A stretch of DNA of 64,000 bases from Citrus sinensis (GCF_022201045.2 NC_068562.1:7050001-7114000); one strand, 5' to 3'; counted from the stretch's first letter, positions 12,157-23,607 are shown. The notes: generated by a model from the sequence alone, not told the origin. Numbers and translations are program-made.

Positions 12157-12358
12157 GAGTAATGATACAGTCACAAACTCTTGTATAAATTTATTTTATA
12201 CAAACTGATGTATCATTAATTTATTGGTTGAATGAAAATATAAATTAATAAAAACAAATCACGTGGGCCAAGTGATATTTAATTCAACCAATCTTATCAT
12301 ACCACATCAGTTTGTACAAAATAAATTTGTAAAAGAGTTTGTGGCTGTATCATTACTC
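12157..12358. mobile_element. 202-bp MITE with perfect 9-bp target duplication (Mutator type)
   Basis: The ends are near-perfect inverted repeats starting GAGTAATGATACAG and continuing through CACAAACTC (one mismatch T/C). They are flanked by the 9-bp direct repeat ATTAAAATA at 12148-12156 and 12359-12367. A 9-bp duplication is characteristic of Mutator-like elements. It sits inside the left arm of the larger inverted-arm element and is missing from the corresponding place in the right arm, so it inserted later. Confidence 0.88.
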
Positions 12359-13280
12359 ATTAAAATATTTTTATGCCTGTAAATTGTGAAACTTCCCATT
12401 TCGAAATCCTAATTTATGATATAAATGGTTTTCTATAAATTCAAAATAATTTTTATTACATAAAGATATGTTTATAATTTAATTAACTCTATCATAATAC
12501 TTTGTAGTTTGTTCCTTTTCATAATTTTTATAAAAATAAGTCCTATAAATATAATAATGGGGTTTTTTTTTATAAGAGTTAAAAAAAGGATGTTACAGTT
12601 CAACGTGCCAATTGCGCCCGGTACACCTCCATACTTTAAAAATTATTTCAATACCCTAAAATTTGTTTTTGCCAAAATTTTCATCGATACCCTTTAAAAA
12701 CTAATAGAAAATTACTAAGTTATCCTCATTTTAAAACATTTCAACTCAACGGACAACACCTTTCCCTTTTCTACTAAAGCAAACAAACATTTATCTGCTG
12801 CAATTCCCTCCATTATCAAACTCAAACAAATAAATACTGCAATTCCCTCATCGGCATCACCTCTACCGAAACAAACATTCATTCTCCATACATGGTAAAT
12901 CGAACTTCAACACGAGCAAACTAAGCCTGAGAAGGGGAAGCTGCCACAACTGAGAAAGTGAAGCATAGTTCGTCACTACATAATCGCCGGAGAGAGTTGA
13001 TCATTTATTGCAAAATTGTCAGAATGTAACTAGTTGAGACAAGTAATTCCATGTAATTAGTTTTCTTGTTAATATTCAAGGGAAAAAATAAAAAGTTAGG
13101 GTTTTATATTGAAAAAATAGATTAATTAGTTGTGGGTCTCTCATAACATATTTGAAAACAAATTTCTAGTTGTTTTACTGCATGCAAATTGTGAAAAATT
13201 AATGGATTGTGCTGATTATAATTTTGTTATGTAACACAAGATTTGGTCGTGTAAGGTTATGTAAGATTCAAGGTTGTGTA

Positions 13281-13480
13281 TTACACGACCTTCATGTATT
13301 GCACGATTACACGACCTTCATATATTGCACGATTACACGACCTTCATGTATTGCACGATTACACGACCTTCATGTATTACACGTTTACACGACCTTCATG
13401 TATTGCATGTTTATACGACCTTCATGTATTATACAATTACACGATCTTCTTGTATTACACAATTACACGACCTTCAATTC
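13281..13480 (+). repeat. Tandem array, 26-bp unit, about 7.6 copies
   Basis: Repeat unit TTACACGACCTTCATGTATT plus GCACGA recurs at a strict 26-bp period (starts at 13281, 13307, 13333, 13359, 13385, 13411, 13437, 13463). The later copies have diverged slightly. Because 26 is not a multiple of three, all frames read as similar repetitive peptides; these are not genes. Confidence 0.92.
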
Positions 13481-14002
13481 CACATTTTGTTTCTTGTCAA
13501 TAGAATCTACACATTACATTTAGTTTAATTAGGCTCACAATAAATTGGAATGGTGCATATACCTTTACCTTGTGAAATGTCATTAGTTAGAGAGATTCTT
13601 AATTTCCAATTATAAGCCATGGTAAGTCATGATATGTCTAGTTATGAGTGGAAATATTTTATCACTGTGAATAGTGTTCTTATGTGTATAATATTATATT
13701 AATTTCCTATAGTTGATATTTTTTTTCTTAATTGATTTCATGAATTAATTATATGCAGGCATTCCTCATGTATGCTTGTATGCTTGGCCAGAGGAAGAAA
13801 GCACTTTGAAGATAAAAAAAAAACTTTTTAAATGGCTGTAATATGTTTAATTGTGACTTTAAAATTACACGAATTTTTTCATTAATCATTAGATTAATTT
13901 AGTTCTTTAAAGACTTAATTTGTGCTAAGAATTTATATTTGCTGCTATGAACAAAATGTCAACGAAAATTATTAAAAAAAAGAAGTGAAATTAAATTGGA
14001 AT

Positions 14003-14305
14003 CTAAAAAAATTCCACATCATCATTGGTTTGAATTGTAACTAGTGGCATAGGATCAAATGTCTTAAGTTTGAACTTCATTGTGATTTCGAATTCCGAAG
14101 TATCTATATCAATAACTTCAGCTATCTTCTCCACCAATTCGGCATATGTTATCGATCGTGGTATCATTATCCCTTTAGCCTTTGAACCTTTGAACTTATA
14201 CTCGTCATTTTGCTCAATCCATTCACCATTAAAGAGAATAGGCACACGTACCAAAATCATATATGATGATACAATAAAAACAATAATATTAAATTTCATA
14301 TACAA
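14003..14305 (-). pseudogene. Fragment of a plant MuDR-type transposase N-terminal domain
   Basis: The frame contains FNGEWIEQNDEYKFKGSKAKG, then a TYAELVEKIAEVIDID segment and a DPMPLVTIQTNDDVEFF segment. This order (short strand, G-W, KG, TYxELV, IDxxxxEITMKxK, PMP, NDDDV-FF) is that of the N-terminal domain of plant Mutator-like transposases. It stops directly after the NDDVEFF motif, and the DDE catalytic region is not found downstream on this strand. It is best read as a remnant of the element that contains it. Confidence 0.6.
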
Positions 14306-14310
14306 GCAAC

Positions 14311-14512
14311 TACACGACTTACATGACCTACACGACTATATTACTTACACGACTTACACGACTATATTTCTTACATGACTTACACGACTATATTTCTTAC
14401 ATGACCTACACGACTATATTTCTTACATGACCTACACGACTTACACGACTTACACGACTATATTACTTACACGACCTACATGACTAACTATATGACGTAC
14501 ACGGTATCAAAA
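14311..14512 (+). repeat. Irregular tandem array built on TACACGAC / TACATGAC
   Basis: About 200 bp of alternating TTACACGACT, CTACACGACT, TTACATGACC and ATATTTCTTACATGAC words, with local periods of about 9, 24 and 33 bp. It shares the TACACGAC core, in the same orientation, with the array at 13281-13480, about 830 bp away inside the same element. Confidence 0.85.
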
Positions 14513-15499
14513 GAATGCACGACTTGAAACATTTTCGCCATAAATAAGTTATATTGCTGAAAAAAATAATTAAACAACCTACATTGCATATATTTCTACG
14601 TATAAGAAAAAATGATGAAAATAAAACATTGTAATGTGAGGAAAATTTTTAAATTTTTCTCAAAATTAAAAAATTTAAAACCCAACAACATTAACATACC
14701 TTATTGGGTTGTTTAATAAGCAATGCACCTTTAAAGAAATAGTGGGTGTTAAAGAAATGAATACATAATTGTATTTGTGTAAGAAGTTATGAGAGATTTT
14801 GAGATATTCTAAGAGATTTTGAAAGAATCGGCAGCAAAAATGGAGTTGGGTGAAAGAAATGAGGAAATGAATATGAAGACAATTCATTGAATGAATTTGA
14901 TGTATTCATTAAGGGTATTTCTGACTTTACTCGCATTTGTTAGGGTATTCATGAAAACTAAAAATGGAGGGGGTATTTCAATAATTTTGAAACTATTAAA
15001 GGATATTTAATTAAAAATCCCCAGTTTAACTCCAACTTTTATTTATTATTTTGACGCATTACTCTAAAAAGTTATTATATATTTTTGCATAATAAAAATC
15101 TTATCATGAAGTAATTTATTTATTTATTGTCTCAAAATTATTTTAAATTTATAAAAAAAATTAATTACATCACATATTAAGATTTCAAAACGGGAGGGTT
15201 CATAATTGATCAGTGCAAAGATATTGTAATTTAATTAAATTCGTCATTATATCTCGGGCGATATAGCCTATGATTAAAAAGATGTGTTTCATGATAATTT
15301 TAAAAAGGACTCCAACTTTAATTTATTATTTTGAGGCCCATCATCTTTTCTGAAATATTGAAATGCGGAATACGTCCATTTTCCTCTCTTTTTTTTTTTG
15401 GTTGCATATCTCAACGCTGTAAGAGTTAAATTTCAGCAACAAAATTTATAATTTCCAAATTAATCATAGAAATTACAGCCACCCACCCAGCCTCGTAAA

Positions 15500-17219
15500 T
15501 TAATTTGTTGGTATCATAAAGAGAAAAATAAAAAGCAGCAGCAGCAACAAGCTGCTTCAGCTCTCTTCAAATCTTTAACAGGCAAGTGATTCTCTCTCGC
15601 TGCAGATAAATTTCTTCATATATATATGCAGATATATATTTATTCTTACTGAAAGAAAGACTTTTTTTAACGGGTATTTTTATTCAGTGATTACGTTTCC
15701 GTTCTAATATTTGTGGGTCAAAATTGATTAAAGTTCCTTGCTTTGATATGGGTTCCTTGTACATGTTTAATTTTTTCTGTTTGTTTATTTATTTATTTAT
15801 TTTCATTATCTTTACTTGTAAGTAATGCTATTCTTGTTTCTATCACTGTCGATTCTGTTATACACACGTTTGTTCATTTGTTTATTTTTCAATGGGTTGC
15901 TTAAATTTTATTGAATTAAATTTTTTTTGTATTTGTACTTTTGAGGGAGTGAACAACATTTGTAGTGAATGTAGAGAAGCCATGATTGTGTGCATTTTAT
16001 GGCTTGTGTGGTGTATCGACTAGCAATTCAGGGAGTGGTAAGTTTGTTGTTATTCACCTCTCTTAGCAGAGATTCATGGAGTTGATTGATTTGGCTCTTC
16101 TACGTGATTGGTTGTGTAGGGGCTATAGCATGATCCTTTGAAGTTAGCATAGTGATCCCTTTTGCAGCTAATTTTCGTGTTATTTGTTCTATCTCTTTTG
16201 ACGTTCTGCTGCATGTTGTGAACTCAATTACGAATGAGATTTAGAACTTCACCTTTAATAATTATATTTTATGCTTCGGGTTAGATATGGCTGAACGCAA
16301 ATGAGAGTGCTTGTCGATGGAAATGATACCCATTCTTCGGGAAGTCTGAAAATAGCTCCGAATCCTTTTACCATATGGGTGTTGAGTGGATCTCAATTTA
16401 AAAGATGGCATTTCTACCATACCACAAGCAATAGTTTACATTTATTGAGAAAACCTTGGTCTGCCATGTTATTTGTGTTCTGTTTTTAACTTCCCTAATC
16501 TTAGTTTGGGTTGGCTTTGTTATCCTCTTCAAGTTTACATGTGTCCATAACTTTTCCAAATTAAATTCATATTGAGATCAATTTCTTCTCTGTAACTTTT
16601 GTAGCTGAGGCACTCATAATCTCTAAACTTATATAACTGTTAGCAGCATGTGTGTTTTATGTGGCAGGTTCTCGTTAAGCTGGGAGGAGAGCTGAGGGTA
16701 CCGACATATTACAACTGGGTGACGTGAGCCAGGGTAATCAGATTCTTCTTACGCCTTTATTCTCTAACTTAGGGATCAATAATTATTAGATTCATGGCAA
16801 CTCAGCATTGCCCCAATGAAAAATTGCTTGTTTACAATGTGTATGACTTTGGTATTAGTAGTTAATTTTGATGGTTATGCATAGAATTCCAATAACAGTA
16901 TTTCGATACATTATTTTCAGATTTCTTTGCATTGCCAGAATAGTTCCAGCTCTGTGTTAAAATATGCTTCAGCATAAAGTTGATGTTTAGACTCATGAAA
17001 CGCAGCTGCATTTTCATGCATAACAATTTTTAGGCTTGATGCTTATTTTGTGAACAAGTCGTTGGATATTAACCTTCTTACTAATCGTTGAAAATGCCTA
17101 TTGCAATTGTCCTTTTTTTTTCTTTTAATTGGGACCTTAGGCAATCTGTTTTGAAGTAAAAATTTAAGTAGACAAGCTGCTGAGGATACTTTCTAAATAC
17201 AGGGGCCTCAACTGATGTC
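15500..17219 (+). other. Probable 5' leader region (with introns) of the L18ae-like gene
   Basis: No coding gene was supported here. A CAGCAGCAG-rich and CT-rich stretch near 15530-15600 looks like a plant leader. An AG acceptor at 17201-17202 lies 17 bases before the start codon. A short candidate leader exon (about 16669-16733) ends in CCAG followed by GGTAATC. These joins are inferred, not proven. Confidence 0.4.
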
Positions 17220-18204
17220 ATGGAACACAAAAAGGGCGAATATGTTCATATTGGAGACGCAGAAGAACCTGAGTTGGGCATTTATGATAAACCCCTTCCT
17301 TGCTTCGGCTGTGGAATCGGATGGTTTTCGTAAGTTTACTCACCCCTCCTCCTCCTCCTTTTTCTTTTTCTGTCTTTCATGGGATAAGCCTTTTTGCAGC
17401 TTTCTTCTTGGGTTCGTATGCCCATTGATGTGGTATTATGCAACAATCCTTTACTTTGGGAACTATTATCATAAAGATCCAAGGGAACGATCAGGACTTG
17501 CTGCTTCTGCAATTGCGGTAAGCGTTCTGCATTAATATTTTGCTCATCATTTCAAGCTCTCTAATGGCCATATTATCCCCTTTTGCTTTCTTATTATTTT
17601 TAGATTCATAAAACATCAAATGCAATAATCAATCATAGGTTTTTTTTTTGTGTTGGGGGGGGGGGGGGGGGGTAAGGTAAATCAATTTAATTGTCATCTA
17701 CACTGGAAGGCAACCTGGCATATGATCGAATTCCTAAGACACCTAGGCATAAGTCAGGATACCTCTACAAATATGTTTGTTCTCCCTGTGCCTTTTATTC
17801 TAAATGCCATAAGCATATAAACTACGTTAGCAGAAAGCAGATATGTACAGCTACTGCCTATCATTATTAGAGCAACTCTATGACTGCTTCAGTCTTCAAC
17901 TTTGTGCACATATTATTTACAGTTTTGTAGTTCAATTTCTTCAAATCCACGGCTTTATGCATATGAAGATATTTTTTAACCTTCATGTTGGAAGACGTGA
18001 AATCTAAGAAGAAATATAACATACATTGTGATTCGTACTTGCAGACATTGTCACAAACTGGCAATATGGATGTGATTACCATGATTTTTTTTTTTTGACA
18101 AATAGCTTACCTCTTTTCTTCTCTGATCACAAATGTCATTACTGTTGCAGGCTTTGATATGTACAGTTGTTGTGATAATTGTTGTAGCAGTAATTTTATT
18201 GTAA
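17220..18204 (+). CDS. Small 60S ribosomal protein L18a-like (L18ae family) membrane protein
   Basis: Three coding exons, 17220-17329, 17400-17517 and 18151-18204, join in frame to give 93 residues. The start at 17220 gives MEHKKGEYVHIGDAEEPE. The middle holds the family signature PLPCFGCGIGWFSFLLGF (residues 25-42). A short cytosolic-type loop (NYYHKDPRERSGLAASAI) follows, and the protein ends in a very hydrophobic segment (ALICTVVVIIVVAVILL). Two membrane-spanning helices are likely, about 35-55 and 77-93. Despite the name, these proteins are not ribosomal L18a: they are small plant membrane proteins of unclear function. The intron before the last exon is 633 bp and contains a run of 18 G. 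Confidence 0.82.
17655..17672 (+). repeat. Poly-G tract (18 G)
   Basis: Uninterrupted run of G just after a poly-T run, inside the second intron of the L18ae-like gene. Confidence 0.9.
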
Positions 18205-19964
18205 ACCTTTTCAGTAAGAACTCTCCCCGACCAGGACTGCTTCCTTGGAGGACATGCTGAAACTTAAGATTTGTACATAAAGCCTAGATCCTGTAACCTT
18301 ATTAGATGCTAGAAAGAACTTTGCTTTCACAAGGTTCAGTCAGCCAAAATAGAAAAAGGCAGTTCTTGGATCCCTCTTTAGTCTTGTACATCATAGTTGT
18401 TATAAAATTTCCACAGGACTGTTTACTAAATACGCATTTAATGGGAAGTCTGTGCAGCGGCAATAGTATAAAAACTTGAAAGTTTTTAAGATTTGCTTGG
18501 CTCTCCACTGATCTATTGCTTTTAATCCTACTTGAGAGATCCTTCCTCAAAAGAAATTGCTTGGAGAGTGACACTAAATGGTTACTTAGGAGTGAGTCTT
18601 CACTCTTCTATGGGGAGGTGGTGAGCCTAATCTAATTAGGACCTGTCAGGTTTGGTGGGTCCTTTGGGGGGAGCATCTACTTTAATATAACGAAACCTAC
18701 AATTTTTTTTTTTTTTAAATATTGAGTTGTATCTTAAGACCCACACCAGCCCTGCCAAATGGTTGGTCTTGATTTGTCGAGCACCTTAGCAGTTGCCCCG
18801 TAGAAGTATTTCTTAGTTACTTGAATTTGCAGTTATATCCTATAGTTACTATTCAATGAAGTTATATTTTTTTTGCTTTAATTATTATTGTATTATAATT
18901 TTTTGGCATTACAATCAAGATTCGCTGGCAATTTAAAACCACATAATTTGAAAATCTAAGCCAAATGGAGATAAGATTGATCCACACTTATGAGAACATT
19001 CACGGTGAATGAATTTTGAGTCTTGAATCTTAGGGAAATAATGTTTTATATTTATAAGAATATGATGTTTACATTATTTTAGGGGAGAATTGATCTCATC
19101 TTATGGTGAGCGATAGTCCACGTGTCCAACTCTCATTGGTGAGCAACTGTTCAACTCTCATTGGGAGGGCTGTGTCATGGGACTCACAACTCTCCCCGTG
19201 AGAGCTAGACACTTAATAACGTTTTATATTTAGGATTCCCATGTGTGCATTCGCATTGAATGTTTTTTATGGGGAATGAATTTATAGTCTTGAATCTTAG
19301 GGAAGTAATGTTTTATATTTGGAATCATAAAATTATGTTATTTCGAATCTTGATTCCAATTTTAACATTAAACATATTGTCATCTTATCATCACCAGACC
19401 ACAGCCTCCACCCTATCAAAGCTACGTCAATGCAATCATATGGTAAAAGTGTAGTTTGTTTTAGCTGGCAGTTTTTTGGTAAATTAGGATTTTTACTGGA
19501 GGAAACAGTAAAAATAAATTGGCAGCACCAATATTTATAAATATGCTTGCATGGGGGAAAATGAATTCCCACGTTCGCATCATCAAAATACGCAATCAGA
19601 AATCTTGCAAGAAACTAGAAAACATGTTACTACGTGAACAACTTCATGTTATCAGTGTTTTCTGACTTCTCGTGCTTGCCTCTCGCCTTATGTAAAAAGA
19701 AAATGTTATTTGAACAGCAGTAAGACAACTGGAATATAAGAATAACAATAGTGTAATGTAATGAATAGTACGCATATTTTTATCTTCCTACTATTTTATT
19801 GTTGTTCAAATAGCAATACTCTATAGAAAATGACAAGGATGATGATGCTTGCTATACTCAACAACTTTTTATATTTTTTGTGGAATATAAAACCTTATAT
19901 GTTTTTGTAGCAGATATTGCTTTTATAATACACTTAAAAACATAAACACACACACGGCAAATGT
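18205..19964. other. 3' region of the L18ae-like gene and intergenic DNA with direct repeats
   Basis: No gene supported. A 50-bp phrase containing GTCTTGAATCTTAGGGAA and TAATGTTTTATATTT occurs twice, at about 19013-19063 and 19273-19323, in direct orientation. Between the copies, ACTCTCATTGG also repeats. This suggests a decayed transposon or local duplication; no ends could be fixed. Confidence 0.5.
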
Positions 19965-20070
19965 TAAGTTATAGTCGGCTGTAACTTATTCCTCACACAA
20001 AAATCATGCGGGCGTCGTCGCCGTCATACTGTTCCTGTATGAGGAGTAAGTTACAGTCGGCTGTGACTTA
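19965..20070. repeat. 106-bp fold-back (inverted repeat) element
   Basis: Two 31-bp arms, 19965-19995 and 20040-20070, are inverted copies with about five mismatches (core CTGTAACTTA). The loop is GC-richer and contains GCGTCGTCGCCG. Each arm is itself partly palindromic (AGTTA...TAACT). Probably a very small MITE; a TA-rich target (TTA/TAA) borders it. Confidence 0.6.
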
Positions 20071-20270
20071 ATATCTTAGACCAGATCAATATATATATTG
20101 GTCGAAGATCCTAAAATTTATTAAAGTTTGAAAAAGCTATTAAGCCATAGGTTTAATAGTGTGTGTAGTATTAATCTAATCCAAGATCCTAAACTTTGTT
20201 GAAGTATAGGATATTGAATTGGAACACATGTATGCGCACATGCGCACACATATAATAATTTTATAGTAAG

Positions 20271-20413
20271 AGCATCCTTATTTTGTTATAACAAGGATGC
20301 TACTAACAAATTAAAAAAAAAACACATATTTCAATATATTAACAAGCTAAAAATATATTCTCCAATATATTGAAATTTGTGTTTTTTTATTTTTTATTTT
20401 ACTAACATCCTCA
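20271..20413. mobile_element. MITE-like element with about 50-bp inverted ends
   Basis: AGGATGCTACTAACAAATTA on the left pairs with the inverted right end AGGATGTTAGTAAAATAAAA. The pairing continues through the inner ACA...ATTTCAATATATT part of each arm. At the left edge AGCATCCTT...AAGGATGCT makes an additional small palindrome (20270-20300), possibly a second copy of the end. No clear target duplication. Confidence 0.55.
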
Positions 20414-20440
20414 CTTCAACATGTACTCACTAGAGAATGA

Positions 20441-20489
<49 letters not shown>
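20441..20489 (+). repeat. Compound microsatellite (CT)13 (AT)n
   Basis: Thirteen CT units are followed directly by about eleven AT units. Confidence 0.95.
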
Positions 20490-20730
20490 AATAATCTCAA
20501 TAGAGATTCAATGATGATGAAAAAAAATATTATATTTTTCATTGGATTTAATATGAGGCTCTATTAGAGAAACTAATTTATGATTTATCATCACTTGATG
20601 CTTATGTATGTTAATGCATACAACTCAAATATACAAGCACCATAATTTCACTAACATGTCACCTTATTTAAAATGAATCTTTTAGAATAAAATTTATGAT
20701 AATTATTGTACTCTTTCACATATGAAACAT

Positions 20731-20754
20731 GTGTGTGTGTGTGTGTGTGTGTGT
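20731..20754 (+). repeat. Microsatellite (GT)12
   Basis: Twelve uninterrupted GT units. Confidence 0.95.
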
Positions 20755-21448
20755 AGAGTACACCAAAAGTGTAGAACTTTCCCATTTAGTTCTAATTGCG
20801 TATAACTTTTTGTAAAAAGCCAAAACCATGTCCAGCTAGAAGGTGCTTTTAGAGATACATAATTCTTGTGGCAAAAGCCAAAAACAGTTGTCTAATAACA
20901 GCTAAAAATTTCAGTCTTTCAGACGTTAACAAAGAGCGTGTTGGTGAAAGAGTGAAGACTTTTTCAACTTTTCAGCACATCAACTAACGCGGTTCCCTTC
21001 AACATTTTCATTAACTTGTGCCCGCTCTCAGTGTCGTTCTATTATACATTACTTACACAAATACGACACTCAAATTATTGCAAATTACGTGGGTTCAGTT
21101 GTCATACGCGGGTTCTATGACCTTGACCCCCTAAAGTAATTTAATTTCCTCCAATTTTTTAACTTAAACGTGGCACATTTAATTTCATCATTAAAATATC
21201 TTCTTGACTCACATCTGATTTGACGATACAATCATTGGATTTTAATATTTTCAATTTAATTTTGTTTTCAAATATTCAAATTCAAAAATCATATTAAGAT
21301 TTAACTTTTTTTTTTTGTTTTTTTTGTTTCATGCAAGTATATCAACCACTGCACAATTTAAAGAAATCCGCATTCTTCGTCTTAATAAAGGGATTTGGTA
21401 ATAACCGCCAATAAGTCATGGCACTACTCAAGAAAGTGTCATTTTCCA

Positions 21449-21599
21449 GGATCAGGCTACGGTGCAACAGTGGCATCGTGCCACAGTTGCACCTAGCCGT
21501 TGGATGCAGTTGAATTGGTGGGATCCACTGACATCCAACTGCATCCAACGGCTAGGTGCAACTGTGGCACGGTGCCACTGTTGCACCTAAGGGGAATCC
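21449..21599. mobile_element. 151-bp double-palindrome MITE with 9-bp target duplication
   Basis: The direct repeat CATTTTCCA flanks it (21440-21448 and 21600-21608), a Mutator-type 9-bp duplication. The inner arms of about 57 bp (21461-21517 and 21536-21592) are inverted copies with one or two mismatches. Each arm also contains its own 33-bp palindrome, GGTGCAAC-GTGGCA facing TGCCAC-GTTGCACC. The word GGTGCAAC therefore occurs four times in alternating orientation. A transcript would fold into a long, nearly perfect hairpin. Confidence 0.85.
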
Positions 21600-21608
21600 C
21601 ATTTTCCA

Positions 21609-23131
21609 TTGTATTGATTGTCGCCTCATCATAAATTTGACATAAAATTCAAATGGACGCAACATGCTCGTTGTTGTATACAGATGGATCTTAATTAAAT
21701 TGACTACACAATTTATTTTTGTATTCTAGTTAACAGTAATAGACCATCTATGCCCACAAAGTGATACTGACTTTGTCCATCATGAGTTTAGTTTAGATAT
21801 TGCAACTGCGATGTTACACTTTTTTTTTTTCAATTATAAATGCAATGTAATATTTAAATATATATATATATATTGCCAGTATTTGTTTGTTGGGCATTTA
21901 CATTAATTTATATAAAGAGAAAAATAATTTTTTAAAAAAAAAAATCAAAAGTATACGCAATGTAGATCTTGATTACAGGAGTGGCTGATTGACTATGGTT
22001 TTGTAACAAATACAACATCTTGGTCTAGCTGTCATTCTTAGAGCGACAGCTAGCATGTGGCTATTCAAGTCAGGGACTCTACTTACAATATGCTTGCGAG
22101 GGAAGTCGATGCCATGTAAGAAGGACAATTCAAGTCACATTTTTCGTTCTCTCAAGTCTCAACAATCAATCAAAAACAAAAGCATGACCCCACAGTACTT
22201 GTAATCAATCATCATTCATCACCATCACTCCCCATGATCATTTTTTTTTATTACATGAGATTATTATTCAGATTACAACTTATATATATGAAATTATAAT
22301 TGATATTTATAAATCAGACTAGTACTGGGACCAACTTACATCATTACTAATGAAGCTCTGCCCAAATTTTAACCCTCACAAATATTCGAGGGATGTCTAC
22401 TCCTCACTCATGAGTAAGAGAAAAGACTATCTTCATTTAAATTAATTGAAGAAGAAAATACCCCCACAATACTTTTGTGGGGGTTCGAACTGCTGCAGCC
22501 CTGGCCACTCGGGCTGAGCCGAGTGGTTCCCATGACCATTATTTAAAACTTCAATATCATTTTCTACATTTTTATTATGAATATTAAAAAGAATAATTGA
22601 CACATTACTTTTAAATTTAAAAATTTTGCCCCATCCTTTCATCATTATATTAAAAGAAAAAAAAAATTGTGTATATTACTGGACTTATTATTCATAATTC
22701 ATAGAGTATAGTTGAAACTTTAACTCATCAAGATGTAAAATTTTTTAAAATCTTTACGTAAAAATATATGATGATCAATCGCCTCATTTTTTTTTAATAC
22801 TATTAAATTTATTAGTTAATCAAATAACACCTGCATGATGATGTTATATATACATGTAACCAAGCAACATTACCCATTTTCTCATCGATCTATATTTGTT
22901 TATATAAATTCATGTATTAACTTGTAGTATTTATATGATTAAAGTGTGTAACAAAAAGCTAGTAATCAAAAAGCAAAACCAAACCCACAAACAAAAGCAA
23001 AAGCAAAAAAGTAAGAGCAAAAGCTAAGCCAAGCCAGGCCAAGCAAAAATCTAAAGTTGTCCGGAAAAGCTCTCATCGAAAGCACAGCCACGACCAAAAC
23101 CCAACTTAACATTAAAAAAAAAAAAAAAAAA
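21609..23131. other. Intergenic DNA and promoter/leader of the proline-rich protein gene
   Basis: AT-rich. A palindrome CCACTCGG...CCGAGTGG with a nearby GTTCGAACC word lies at about 22480-22530 (see findings). The last 150 bases before the next gene are an unusual purine-rich leader (AAAGCAAAAGCAAAAGC words, then a run of about 18 A) ending at the start codon. No other gene seen. Confidence 0.55.
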
Positions 23132-23575
23132 ATGGAAGAAGAAGAAGATGCATCATCACCATTTTGGCTCCAATCAACCAGGCAAGCCGGTCACCGCCGG
23201 CGGCGGTCCTCCTCTTCTTTCCTCTTCAACTCCGGCGCCCTCCTCGTATTCTTGCTAGCTGTTGCGGTTGCTTTCATCTTCATCGTCATCCCTTCAATTC
23301 AATCTTTCACTTCCCAAATATTCAAACCCCATGCGGTGAAAAGAAGCTGGGACTCGCTCAATCTTGTTCTTGTTCTTTTCGCCATCATTTGTGGCTTCCT
23401 CAGCAGAAACCACAACAACAATGAAAGCATTGCAACAACACCAACGACGACCAGTGCCGCTGCAAGTGCTTCTTATGAAGACGAAGAATACAAGTTTGAA
23501 AACAGATCAGAAAGCTTTCAAAAGTCAAACCCTGAGACCCCAAGAAGATTTTGGTATGACCATGCTTATAGTAAC

Positions 23576-23607
<32 letters not shown>

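Larger units (their letters stand above)
12070..15310. mobile_element. Decayed Mutator-like element with long (about 420 bp) inverted arms
   Basis: The left arm (about 12070-12690, excluding a 202-bp MITE) and the right arm (about 14890-15310, inverted) align clearly though with many mismatches and indels. Matching landmarks include the TCCCATTTCGAAATC stretch at about 12391-12408, whose counterpart at about 15181-15195 reads TCCCGTTTTGAAATC when inverted. A second landmark is the phrase TTATTTCAATACCC versus TTATTGAAATACCC in the inner part. Between the arms are two tandem arrays and a fragment resembling the N-terminal domain of plant MuDR-type transposases. Exact ends and target duplications could not be fixed. 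No intact transposase is present, so the element is dead or non-autonomous. Confidence 0.6.

Noticed and set aside
13281..13480. CRISPR-like regular array
   Set aside because: The 26-bp units are directly contiguous with no unique spacers, in a plant genome and inside a transposon remnant.
13209..13528. Open frames of 75-104 codons over the 26-bp array
   Set aside because: Three overlapping frames read as similar repetitive peptides (HDLHVL/TTFMYC) because the period is not a multiple of three.
22470..22545. tRNA gene
   Set aside because: No cloverleaf can be drawn; the box-like words are too close and acceptor arms do not pair.
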